DNA from: Archilochus colubris
Lineage: Eukaryota; Chordata; Aves; Apodiformes; Trochilidae
Length of the DNA: 64,000 bases
Direction of reading: 5' to 3'
NCBI GenBank assembly: GCA_023079485.1
Contig: CM041115.1
Coordinates: 25,045,505 to 25,109,504 of the forward strand
Shown here: positions 13,985-24,404 of the stretch, one piece after another
How positions within the stretch are numbered: the stretch's first letter is position 1
Layout of the letters: the number at the start of each line of letters is the position of its first letter
Program-made: the position numbers and the translations under genes
Notes under the pieces: generated by a model
Database searches by the model: none
Told to the model about the DNA's origin: nothing
The model's input: the letters and a program-made list of their open reading frames with translations, nothing else

Positions 13985-14577
13985 GAGCCTCCTCTGATTA
14001 GTTAATGAAATCTTCCTAAAAAGCAAAATATGTGCTACTCTGTTCTTTTGCCAAGGTCTTGTTATGTCTGTTACCTACATTCTTCTTACTCAGGGTCACC
14101 AACTGCTTTGCCTCAAGGATAAAGTACCAGTACATCTGGGCCAAAGTCTCCAAATCTTAAAACTATCTGCTACATTTGACACTCAAACTTTGCTAAGTTT
14201 TTGCAGGCTACCAGAAGAAAAAAATCACATGAGACTCCAGAAATATTATAATTTCTGACATGCATTATGATTGCTAACTATTTTGTGACAATGGCCTTGC
14301 TGTTCAAAATATTGCAAAATATAACTGTGGCATAAGACCAATGAGAGGAACAATCTGCTTGGAGGGCAAACACTCATCAAGGATAAAACCACTGCCCAAG
14401 AGCTCACAGACCATACAAGGAGTGATGAGCACACAGCGCTGGAGAAGAACTGCCAGGACCCACATCCCTTCATGGAGATGTCTCCATCAAGCCAATGGGT
14501 GCCCCTTTTGACTCCCTACTCACTCACACACATGCACACTCTTGGGTGCCTCCTCCTCCTTCAGGCTTATTCCTAGG

Positions 14578-14718
14578 TTTCCCATAGCAGAGGTCTCAGG
14601 CATCGAATCTTACACTTAATAATATGTTCACAGGAGACAGCTGGGAAAACATCACAATAGCTTAAGCTGGTGACTGTGGAGGGGGATGCTGAACAAAGAA
14701 ATGCCATGGCAATGACAT
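14578..14718 (+). repeat. Dispersed direct repeat, copy A
   Basis: About 141 bp, from tttcccatagcagaggtctc to gccatggcaatgacat, nearly identical to 26398-26542. Copy A directly abuts the left end of the LTR remnant at 14731. Both copies stop matching at the same base (…caatgacat), which suggests a defined element end or a shared breakpoint. I do not recognise the family. Confidence 0.9.
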
Positions 14719-14730
14719 AGTAAACTGCAG

Positions 14731-15492
14731 AGCTGCTCACTCATTTTGCTCCCCTCTCCTCCAAGAGCTGGAGGGTGAAAGTGAGAAAAACTCATGGGTT
14801 GAGACAACAATTCAGTAACTGAAAAGAAATAATAATAATAATAGAGAGAAAATATACAACAAAAAATAAGCAAAAACAAAGAGAGGGGAAAATGAAACTC
14901 AAGATCAACAAGTGATGTAAATGAAAACATATGTTTACCACCAAATGACTGATGCCTGTCCAGTCTCTGAGCAGCGAGGTTCCTGTCGACCTCTTCCCTA
15001 ACCTTAGTGCTGAGCATGATATCATATGGCTGTGGCAGATAAGAGTGGAAGGTCTAAAGGTCACTTAAAGAATCACTAATAAAGATATCAGGAAAAGGGG
15101 ATTTTTAATACAGATTTATGAAAAAAAAAGTGATTTAAAAGTAATTAACTCTATTACTTACTATAAGGAAGGGACACCTAGGTGTTGGGAATAAATGGGA
15201 GTGATTTATACGGTGATCAAGAGGGGAAGTGATTATAATAGAGTACCACCACAATGTTAAGCAGCACCACATTGGCCAGTTGTCCCCTTTGTGTCCTCCC
15301 ACAACTTCTTGTGCACCTTGAGCTTGCTCACTAGTGGGGTGGTGTGGGAAGCAGAGGTGGCCTTGAGTTTCTCCAAGCACTGCCCAGCAGTAACAGAAAT
15401 ATCCCTATTTCAAAGCAAATCCAAAACACAGCCCTATGCTGACTACCACTATTTAACTCTATCCGAGCCAAAACCTGTACAACAGTGCAACA
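14731..15492. mobile_element. Degraded avian retroviral LTR (two parts)
   Basis: Sequence resembling a widespread avian endogenous-retrovirus LTR. The left part (14731-15005) has ctcactcattttgctcccct, actcatgggttgagacaaca, an AAT-rich run and a gatgcctgtccagtctctga block. The right part (15255-15492) has tggccagttgtcccctttgt, acaacttcttgtgcaccttg, ctcactagtggggtggtgtg and the terminal tctatccgagccaaaacctg. The 15005-15255 segment between them is diverged or inserted. No retroviral genes adjoin it, so it is a remnant or solo LTR. The family name is not certain. Confidence 0.65.
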
Positions 15493-16323
15493 GAATTTTG
15501 CAAAAGGAAACGCACAGCTACATAAGGGAATACTGATAGGTAAAAAAATTCTCTGCTGACACTCCCATTGCAAGGTGTCATTCAGCTCTCTGAACATGGC
15601 ACACCACAGAGCAGCTGATGCTCTCACAAGCAGAGAGCTATGCCCTCTAACACATACCTCAGTGCTTTATGGACAGCTCAGTAACCTGCCACATCTGTGT
15701 CACAGATATTTGCAGGCAGCTGAATACCAGCTTTTGAGACTGCACCCAGGTGACATTTTCAAAGTGATTGTCAGATGACCCAAGCCAATGACTCTACATA
15801 TTAATGACAGAATGGGCTAAAACCTTATCATGACAGGGGTGAGATGGATTTGGTAAATTGAAATATCAATCTAACAGATGAGCAGAGGAAAAACAAAAAC
15901 CACCAGCAGCAAGTAGAAATTACAAGCTATTTATTACTTTAAAAATTTGTTAAGAGAGGTTGAAATCATTAGGACAAATCCCTCATTTGCATGGTTTAAG
16001 AAAGTGAGATTATAATAGTGTGTCAATAAACAAAAGCCATTATACATTTGTATTGCAGCTGCTTTGCCATCTGAAATCTTGCAGTGAAAAAAAATTACTA
16101 GCATATACAATTTATAGGAGTAAAAATTCCAAAGGGATTTCTCTAAAGAATTCTGAGGTATCCAGAAAATTGAAAGATGTTTAAAAAAAGAATTGACCTT
16201 TTCACAGTTAAAGGCAATATTTTTTTTTAAAATACAAAGATTTCTTTAATTCTGTATTGGGAAAAAAAGGTAATTCATCATTCTTAGGATTTTTTTTGGT
16301 GACTGTTCTGCTATTGTTTGTCA
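15493..16323. other. Intergenic spacer between LTR remnant and CR1
   Basis: No recognisable gene or repeat. Confidence 0.6.
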
Positions 16324-17060
16324 TAATCACAGAATCACAGAATAATATGGGTTGAAAGAGACCTCTGTAAACAATATAGTCCTACCCCCCTGCCAGAGCA
16401 GGTTCACCTGGAAGAGGTTGCACGAGATGGCATGCAGGCAAATTTTGAGCATCTTCACAGACACAGTTTCCACTACCTCCCTAGGCAGCCTGTTCCATGG
16501 CTCTGATACCCTCAAAGATTTTTCCTCATGTTCATGTTGAACATCCTATGTTCCAATATGTGACCATAGCCCCTGGACATAGTTCTGTCACTGGACACCA
16601 CTGAAAAGAATCTGGTCCCACACTCCTGACACCCATCTTTTAGATATTTATAAGCATTGATGAGAATCTCCAGTGGTTCCTTGTTCTGTGTGAATTGGGG
16701 AGACCAGAACTGGATCTAGTATTTCAGATGGGGCCTTAGCAGGGCATAGTAGGGGGCAAGGTTAACCTCCCTCTACATTCTTGCCTCATTCTCCTTGATG
16801 CATGGTGCACCCCAGGATGCCACTGACCTTCTTATTCATGGCTCATTGTCATCCTGCTGCCCAACAGGATTCCCAGGTCTTTCTCCTCAGAGCTGCTTTT
16901 TAGCAGATCAGCCTCTAACCTGTACTATGGTATGAGGTTACTCCTCCCTAGGTGCAGCACCCTACCCTTGACCTCATCGAACCTCATGCAGTTTCTCTCT
17001 GCCCGGTTCTCCATCATGTCACAAATCTTTGTGCTATCTGTAATTTGACTGACACTGTAT
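16324..17060 (-). mobile_element. CR1 LINE 3'-terminal fragment, minus strand
   Basis: It begins at the left with atcacagaatcacagaat, the reverse complement of the CR1 3' terminus. The CR1 3' UTR and ORF2 C-terminal region follow in reverse (the EPWNRLPREVVETVSV-type motif on the minus strand near 16500), up to sequence around 17040 that matches internal CR1 3' regions. It is older and more diverged than the copy at 2452-3100. The right border is approximate. Confidence 0.85.
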
Positions 17061-18867
17061 TTATGGTTTACACCTGTTGTGGATTGATTCCAGCCTGCAA
17101 CCAGTCCTAACCAGTTTAATAAATATTTTAGGTAGTACTTTTAACACATGAGTTTCTTTCACTAGTTGTATTACCTTAGAAAAGTTCATATTTAATGCAT
17201 GTTTTATATCAGACAATTGAACAACTTGTTATCTCTGCTAGGTTAACCTGTGCCTTTTTTGAAAATTACCACACCCTTTACATTCTTTCAATCTCTTTCA
17301 GGTTCTTCTTGTTTTGTCTGGCTCTTAGGCAAAAGGCATGGGGGATGGGAAAGCTTTCAAGTAAACTACAAATGTTCCTCCCAGAGTTTCTCCCGTTCAG
17401 AGTCCTCAGAAGGCTAAGTTAGAAAACTACCTTTGCTGATCAATAGTGTCAGATATAGTTCACCATCTTCACCTACGATAAATGTACATACTGTGTTTCC
17501 TTTGAATTTTCAAATAGATTATCCATACAGTGAGTGGTAAGCAGACATCATCAGGCATGAGATCGGGGATTCTTATTTTGCCTATTCAAACACAATCTCT
17601 AATTGATCACCTACTTTTTGTGCCTTTTGCTTGACACATTTACACCATGCTGCATTTCTTTAGAACCCAAACAAATCAGCATGCAGACATTCTTTTATGC
17701 ACCCATAATGAAATTTTCTGATTTTCTATGCTTGACCTAAATTTAAGTTTGGTAGCACGACCACATCAACTGTAAGAAGGGCGGTGGAGTGGGAGGCAAT
17801 CCAGACTTCCTGGACTACTTTGCCCTTCAGGAGCCCTTAAGTCTGCCTCCCAGGAACTGACAACCAGTCTCTGAAACAGGCCCAAGTCTGGCATTCAGTT
17901 TAAAGTGACAGTTCTTCACCTTGCTCTCCAAGAATTGAAAACTCTTATAATTTCAAGATTGCTATGCTCAAGATGGCCTCCAACAATCACACCACTCACA
18001 AGTCCTTCTCTATTCACAAAATAAATTAATCTTGAGCTAAGATTATTTTTCTCTGAACATTATTGTCTCAGTTTCTGAGAGAAGGAGCTCAGTGTCCAGT
18101 CAAAACTCATTGTTTGTGTCTGATGCTGGAGCAGACAAATCACACGCGTGACACTGAATCAGCAGCAGTTGTTCTGTGTGTATTTATGGTTCTAATATAC
18201 GATAGAAATAGAACTGTCAGTGGAACATCTCTACTGTCATATTTAGTGCCCAAATCTTGTTGCCAGCTAAGTAACAGAGTACTAAGGATAGAATGAGTAG
18301 CATACAAATGCTGACCATTTATTGTCTTAGCTTTCTTTCTTTCTTTCATTCTGCGGTCTTTACACCAACAAAACTCCCCTCCGGAATAGAGTCCTAAAGA
18401 CCAAATTCAAGGACTGAGTTTAAGTCATCAGGAGAAAAATTACAACTACATATCAAAGTTATCTGAAGGTAAAAATGCTTAGGAAAGATGAGATGTGTCC
18501 TCCTCTATGTTGCATAAATATTCCATTCAAGTCAACTTATTTCAAAATGAGGTAGCAGAGACTTATCATGTCAAGCCAAATACTACAGGAATTAGAAGAA
18601 CTCCATATATATGTGTATGTATAGTGTGTATATGTCTCAAAATAATGGGGCAATATATACCAGATCATCAGAAAGGAAAGTGGCATACAGAAGTCAGGCA
18701 CATTTGCTAGTATTTCTGCAGATAACACTAGTATGAGATTATGGACATAAAGACCACATCACAATGACCATTTGGAAGGTGCACTGTCAGTTTCAAAGAT
18801 GAGATTTATTTTGAATATTTGACATGGCAAATATTTATTCTGAATGCTGTTCAGTTTAAAGGTGCCA
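17061..18867. other. Intergenic spacer between CR1 and solo LTR
   Basis: Nothing recognised. The 17750-17900 stretch is somewhat GC-richer without an identifiable element. Confidence 0.6.
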
Positions 18868-19430
18868 TGGTTTAACTACAGCTAGCAACTAAGTGCTGCT
18901 CACTCAAGCCCTCTTACCCCAGTGGTAAGGAGGAGAGAATCACATGAAAAAGATAAGAAAACGTGTGTGTCAAGATAAGAGAAACTTAATGTTTCAAATA
19001 AAATAGCATAATCTACTATCACTACTACTGCTGTTTATAATGATAACAACAAAAAAGAGATAAAGGAAAAACCCCAAACAAGTGATGCACCGCCTGCTGA
19101 CCAACAGTCAGTGCCTGAGCAGTGATTGTTTCTCCCAAGCCAACTCCCCTCAGTTTATATACAGGGCATGACATCTTATGGTATGGAACATCCCCTTGGC
19201 CAGTTTGGGTCAGCTGTCCCAGCTGTGTCTTCCTCAGGCTTCTGGTAGAGAAGCAGCTGGGAGGAAAGAAGCAGTATGAGAAATTGAAAAAGGCCTTGGA
19301 CTAGGTAAATATTGCTTGGCAACAACAAAACATGAGTGCGTTATAAAAACTACTCTCACTTTTCTCCGTAAGAGCTGTTATGAGGCTATGTTTCATCCTT
19401 GTACTAACTCTCACCCATCCAAAACTAGCA
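18868..19430. mobile_element. Avian retroviral solo LTR
   Basis: About 560 bp beginning tggtttaactacagctagca and ending ccaaaactagca, so it has TG...CA ends. Inside are gataagagaaacttaatgtt, gatgcaccgcctgctgacca, tcttatggtatggaacatcc and ccagtttgggtcagctgtcc. This is the same LTR type as 14731-15492 but more complete. No clean target-site duplication is visible and no internal viral genes flank it. Confidence 0.75.
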
Positions 19431-20439
19431 GAGAAGGTTTGACCTGGACTTTCATCTTCTTTTAATGCTATCTTCGGTTTTCTTATAAAAATTTATTTTT
19501 GAAATCTGAGGCACGAAAAGACCTTGCAGAATTTTGGCCAAAATTCTACCTCACAGGATTGTGCTGCAGTTTATTTTAATGGCTCTCAGTGACTTATACA
19601 TTCAGATAAAATACTCTATTACTCTACTTTTATCCAGTGGTGTATTTATTATTTTTTTCATTGTGAACATACTTCTACTGAGCTGCTGAAGACTAATAAC
19701 ACAGGTTACAAGCAAAAATAATAGAGTCACGGGTATTTTAATGCTACTGTGACCGGGCAAAGGCCAAAAGGTCTGGTTCAAAGTACAAAATACTGTGCAT
19801 TTCTTCTGCTGCCCTTTGCTATTCATAGTAGTACTGCACCATATATACTCTATCTATAATTTGCCTTTTCCCTCTTTGTTACTAAAGACAAAATTCCACA
19901 TGTATTTAAACCTATATATCTAAGTCAATTTAGAACTTAATCCTGAAACACACAAGTAAGTTTTGCTAGGTATTGAGAAGTCCTAAATTAGAGTCTTAAT
20001 TAAAGTATTATGGGCCATATTTGCGAAGATTTACACACTCTGGGTACAACACATTGCAGTCACAGGTGTGCATGCTCAGGAGCCGGGTGTTTGAGGATGG
20101 AGGCCCCATTTGGGCCCTGCTTGTGGCTGGCTGATGATTCGAAACAGAAGCCAGATATTTGCTGGGAAGGCAGTGCTGACGGAGAAAAGCTGTGAGGTAT
20201 GCTTTGGATGGCCTCAAAGCTTGTCACCCTGACACTGCCAACACCGACAGTCCTGCACAGCTGCGTACATTCCACATCCACCACCTGCGGTGAGGCCTCA
20301 CACTTTTATCTACAAACTGTAACCAAGACCTTTTGTTTCAGGGATTAAAAAATATGTACAGTGCATGCTCATATAAAGGCTCCACCCTATATATCTGTAT
20401 TTATACATACAGTGCATTCAAATAACGCATGCACACCGC
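19431..20439. other. Proximal upstream flank of the FBXL17 CpG island
   Basis: AT-rich until about 20440, then an abrupt shift into the CpG island. Short TATA-like words occur near 20385-20410 but lie far from the likely start region. Confidence 0.6.
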
Positions 20440-20636
20440 ATTATTTGGGCACTCACGGGCACACCGCGCCTACGTACGTAAACCCACACCCACACCCGCG
20501 GTGCGGGAACCCGGGGGCTCAGACACCGTCGAGCTGCTCACAGCGACCCCGCAGCTCCCCACGGAGCCTCCGTGGGAGGGAGGGAGGCCGCCGAGCCCAG
20601 TGCCGCCACTGCCAACTCCCCGCTCCTCTTTCCACC

Positions 20637-20665
20637 TCCATCCCATCCCATCCCATCCCATCCCA
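20637..20665 (+). repeat. CATCC pentanucleotide microsatellite in the promoter
   Basis: About five tandem copies of CATCC lie just upstream of the likely FBXL17 transcription start, inside the CpG island. Repeat-number variation here could alter promoter spacing. Confidence 0.85.
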
Positions 20666-20866
20666 GCAGCTGCCCGCAGTGCTGCCGGGCACCGCCCAGG
20701 CCGCCGAGCACCGCCCGCTCTCTCCTCCCCCTGAGGAGGTCAGGGAGGCGGTAGCGGAAGCTCCTTCCGCCCGGCGCCGCGTCCCGGAACCAGCTCTGCC
20801 GCCGCGTCCTGACCTCTCCTGTCCTAGCCCGGCTCGGCCCCGCTACCCGCCGTCCCCGCCGTCAGC

Positions 20867-20899
20867 ATGACAGCGTCCGGCGCCGCCTCCCGCAGGTGA
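20867..20899 (+). promoter_or_regulatory. Upstream ORF in the FBXL17 5' UTR (10 codons)
   Basis: An ATG at 20867 reads ten codons (peptide MTASGAASRR) to a TGA at 20897-20899, 36 nt before the FBXL17 ATG. It has A at -3, a better initiation context than the main ATG (T at -3). If the transcript starts upstream of it, ribosomes would translate this peptide first and reach FBXL17 by leaky scanning or reinitiation. Whether it lies within the mRNA is an inference. Confidence 0.5.
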
Positions 20900-20935
20900 C
20901 ACCCCGCGGCCCTTTTCGCCACTGCCATCTCATAT

Positions 20936-21685
20936 ATGGGCCACCTGCTCTCGAAGGAGGCAAGCAGCCTGAGCCGCGACCGGTGCTGCCGCCGCCGGGC
21001 GAGGAAGGTGCCTCCGCGCAGCCGGAGCTGCTTCCTGCGTGGGCCTTGCATGCTCTGCTTTATCGTGCACAGCGCCAGCCCGCCCGCCCCAGAGCAGACC
21101 CTGCCCGCCGGAGACCCCTTGCTGCCACCGCCACCCTACGCGGCTCTCGCCACCGCGGAGCAGCGAGTCGCCCGCCGCCTCCTCCGCCTGCGGCCCTCCG
21201 CCTGGGAGCCGCGGGGCAGCTGCCAGCGCCTCCTCCTCTCGGGCCTGCTGCCCTCGCCGGTGCGTGGCCTCCTGGGGCCAGCCAGGCCGCCTGGCGAGGT
21301 CGCCTCCGAGATGCTGTGCAAACGCAAAGGGGCCGGCATGCCCGCCTGCCCGCCCTGCAAGCAGCCGCGATGCGCGGCCGCCGCGGAGCCCGAGGCCGTC
21401 CGCTGCCAGTGCCCGGGGGACCCGCAGCTCTGCACCCTGCCCTCCGCCGACGGCTGCGCGGCGGGCGGTGGGGGAGCCCCCGCTCGGGGCGCTGCCGGGG
21501 AGAGCGGGGGCGGGGGGCAGCCCGCCTCGCCGCAGCCTCCCGCCCTGGAGGAGAGGGAGAAAGAGGAAAGAGATGGTGAGGCTGGCTGCGAGGAGCCGCT
21601 GGAGCACCCCCGTGACTGCTGCCGAGAGCCGCTGCTGCCGGCTGCCCCGAACATAAATCAGCTGCCGTCCTCCATCCTCCTCAAG
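20936..21685 (+). CDS. FBXL17: FBXL17 coding exon 1 (residues 1-250)
   Basis: This is the first coding exon of FBXL17, the substrate-recognition subunit of an SCF (SKP1-CUL1-F-box) ubiquitin ligase known to remove aberrant BTB-domain dimers. The ATG at 20936 is chosen because it opens with MGHLLSKE, which I recognise as the start of vertebrate FBXL17. Visible parts are an Arg/Cys-rich stretch, the block SRSCFLRGPCMLCFIVHS (about residues 29-46), long Ala/Pro/Gly-rich low-complexity sequence, a Cys/Lys-rich patch CKRKGAGMPACPPCKQPRC (about 127-145), and the first part of the F-box, INQLPSSILLK (240-250). The exon ends at AAG followed by the donor gtgggt, phase 0. The N-terminal region is clearly shorter than the human one as I remember it; the difference lies in low-complexity runs. 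The GC-rich sequence leaves other frames open, but those are shadows. The start context is mediocre (T at -3, G at +4). Confidence 0.93.
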
Positions 21686-22640
21686 GTGGGTCATGGTCGG
21701 AGAACGGGCGGGTCTACCGTGATTGGGGCTGACCCCGGGGAAGCCGTGGGTGTAGAGGGGGCTGACTCCTCTTTGGGCGGGGTTTCCCATCTTCGGTCCC
21801 TACGGGGGCCGCGGCTCTCCTCCCTCACCACCCCAGAAACGGAGGGTAGGCGGGCACCGGCCCTCCCCTGGCGTTTGGGAGGTAAATAAGGTGATGGGGG
21901 TGGGGATTTTTCCCTCGTCGTTTTGGTTGTCGTTTTAAAAGGCATTTTTAGTCGTGACCGGGGCGTATAGTTAGGCAGGACTCCGGTACCTACCCCTAAA
22001 TATTTTGAGTCGCACCTGTGAAGTGAGCAATGGTCCCTTCTCAGACAGCTTCCTATTACATCACTGATGGAACACTCACTGAGGGGAACGATCACTGTAT
22101 TTAGTGCTTCTGTCGATGTCAAAACTACATAGACAAATTTTCAGTGTTGATTATAGGAAAAAAGATATGTACTACTGTGTATTTTGAGTCAGTTTTTACA
22201 TTACTGGTTCACAATCAGCCAGAGTATTTTTAGCCCAGTGGAGCTATGTACTTCCAAAGCCTTTTACTCATGCTTTCAATAACAGTCTCTCTTTCCTGCC
22301 ACCTGCTGTCTTTTGCTTCCTTTAGCGCTGTTCTCTTTTGACAACAAGTTAATTTTTAAGCTACTCTGTAGTGAGTATGCTGTCTTCAGCTAAACGTTAT
22401 CTGAAAATCAGAGTGTGGCTGAAACTGAAGCCTTTGATGTTTGCCATAGTTTGAGGACAGTGTGTCTTTAAAGTTTGGAAAGTAGTGTTCCAGTATTCAG
22501 TTTATGCCAGGATCAGGTGGTTAAACTTAAAACAAGGCATGTCAGCAGAAAAGTGTGAGACAGGTGACTTCTTGTTTCTCTGCACTGTTAGTTGTGCAAC
22601 CCCAATGTGAAAAGTACCTCCTGTATTTTGTCAAACAGTT

Positions 22641-22698
22641 AACAGCTGACTTACCTTTATGTCTTCAGTAACAGTTGACTTACCTTTGTGTCTTGCAC
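22641..22698 (+). repeat. Two-copy tandem repeat, 29-bp period
   Basis: Two imperfect copies, beginning aacagctgacttaccttta and aacagttgacttacctttg, in intron 1 about 250 bp upstream of the bornavirus-like block. Confidence 0.85.
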
Positions 22699-22950
22699 AT
22701 AAAATTAATTCTGTGGGGTTTTCAGATGGCTTGCATATTTTATTTTCTTTTTTTTAAGGTACATTTGAATGTGTTAGTAAGGGTATGTAAGCTTCATAGA
22801 TGCACTATTCAAAGAGTTCCGAAGTGCTAAAGATTGGAACAACCCAAACTCAGTTTTCCTAGTGACATACCTTTCTAATGCCCTCTCTAAGCCATTCAAC
22901 TACAAAATAATGGAAGGGGGAACTTCAGATTAATGGAGAGTTCAAAATGA

Positions 22951-23794
22951 CATGAGGAGTATATCGTATGCAACTTTGAGTTGGAGCAGTTTCATCAAGA
23001 AGAAGGACCAGGACCAGGTATTAGTTGTGAAAATGCCGTTGAAAGAAATGCCAAGGACCTTTTAGATCCATCATTTACAAGACTATTTGATGAGGTTACA
23101 CCAGGCTTGATATTTCTGTGGTTTATATTTAAAGGGTTGCACCCAGCTTTCAAAGAAGTAGGAATTGAGCAGTCTGCCATAGCACCTGCAGGTTTCACAT
23201 CAGACCAACAAGCAACTGCATCCCTGCACAAAAAAGAGCATAAAAGAGGAGATCACATTTTTAATGCACTTCAAGTTGTCTCCATAATGAAACATCATCT
23301 GGAGATCTTTCAAGGAGTTTTCTGTGGTTTGAATTAAAAAGCAGGGTCAATGCACCAAGTTACGGAAGAAGGTTCCAGGTTTTCACAGCATCATTTAACA
23401 GGCATGCAGAGGCAGACAGCACAAATATTCTTCAAGTTTACAATGCAGAACCCACGATAGATTGGATTAAATCTCAACCTTGTGTAGCCCGGTTAATTTT
23501 TCAATTAAGTATTTCAGAACTTGATTCACTTGCTAAAGAATTCATAGTGCAAATTGAAATAGTGACATGTAAGTCACAAATGTTTTACAATTTGAGTGTC
23601 TGGGGCATTGCATGGATGGGACAATTGCCTTAAGACCTGTCGTATCTGAAATACCTGCATACACAGTAGTTGAGTCTGTGAAAACTGAACTAGGCACACT
23701 ATTTGATTTTGCAGGATCAATTTGTCATGCTCGAATGTCAAAACTAAATAGAATCTTAGATGTAGTAGTATTGATTAGAAGAATGAAAGTTTAA
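22951..23794 (+). pseudogene. Endogenous bornavirus-like nucleoprotein (EBLN) pseudogene
   Basis: A DNA copy of a bornavirus-type nucleoprotein (N) gene, broken into three reading frames. N coats the genome of these negative-strand RNA viruses. Segment 1 (frame of 22951, open to 23337) contains GPGPGI, NAKDLLD, then TPGLIFLW and GLHPAF. Segment 2 (about 23322-23600, next frame) contains EPTIDWIKSQP and LAKEFIVQIEIVT. Segment 3 (about 23585-23794, third frame) contains FECLGHCMDGTI and PVVSEI. The order and spacing of these blocks match the middle of bornavirus N. At least two frameshifts break it. The extreme N-terminus and roughly the last fifth of the family length are not recognisable, so no functional protein is encoded. 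It lies in the sense orientation within FBXL17 intron 1. Identification rests on remembered family motifs, not on a search. Confidence 0.82.
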
Positions 23795-24404
23795 TTCCTG
23801 TCAGTGTCGGATAGTGATTCGGCTGGAGAGCCATCAGGGATCCTAGGAGTCAACCTCCTGTGAAAGGAAAGGATCCAGGACCAAAGGCTTGGAAATTTCT
23901 GACCACAGCATATATAAAGACTTAGTAAGTCTTTAAGAAGATATTGCAGAGCCAGAATCCACAGTACCTAGAGAAGATCGCAACATCTTGACCAACCAAA
24001 AGAGGGTTTCTGCCCTACATGAGCTAGTGAAATGCATTGCTGACTGTTAAAAAGAAGAATTATACATAGCCAGCAGAAAATTCATAGATTAATAGAAGCA
24101 AAGACTGCAGTCTGATCAAACAGGGATACTTAAGGCATTAGCACAAAAAAATACATATAACCATTTGTTAAATTCAGTAATGTGTATTATTAATGGAGTT
24201 GCCCAAGCAGAATGGGAAACTAGTAAAGATATCAAATTACTCATGGATAAGATTACTTTGACCTATGAAAATTCCTTTTTTGCAAAAACTTCAAACTTAA
24301 GAACTATCCTATTCAAATTATTCTCTTCTGTAATTCTGGAATTGAAATTTTGTATTGTAATAACTCTGAAAAATAATCCCTTTGCCGGTATTAGTGGAAG
24401 GTAA
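23795..24404 (+). pseudogene. Probable bornavirus-like phosphoprotein (P) pseudogene adjoining the EBLN
   Basis: Immediately after the N-like block lies about 600 bp, close to the usual length of a bornavirus P gene, the polymerase cofactor encoded directly after N. The first 100 bp read as Ser/Asp-rich and then Pro/Lys/Arg-rich sequence (SVSDSDSAGEPSG, and in another frame RSQPPVKGKDPGPKAW), like an acidic-then-basic P N-terminus. From 23901 one frame runs to 24404 with four in-frame stops (23934, 24048, 24090, 24093). It reads as a charged helix-forming stretch followed by an oligomerisation-like segment around KDIKLLMDKITLTYENS. Composition, length, frame pattern and position support P, but individual residue matches are weak. 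The last 79 codons before the terminal stop are uninterrupted. It could instead be unrelated spacer DNA. Confidence 0.5.

Larger units (their letters stand above)
20440..21890 (+). promoter_or_regulatory. FBXL17: CpG-island promoter of FBXL17
   Basis: This 1.4-kb block is the only long CpG-dense, GC-rich stretch in the window and ends abruptly on both sides in AT-rich DNA. It covers the presumed core promoter, the 5' UTR, all of coding exon 1 and the start of intron 1. No TATA box is evident near the likely start region (about 20750-20870), as expected for a broadly expressed housekeeping-type promoter. CCGGAA and CTTCCG elements near 20763-20790 resemble ETS-family sites. The exact transcription start cannot be placed from sequence alone. 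Confidence 0.85.

Noticed and set aside
20361..21889. Several long open frames on both strands across the CpG island
   Set aside because: GC-rich sequence lacks stop codons by chance. Only the frame starting at 20936 matches FBXL17 and ends at a good donor in phase with exon 2.
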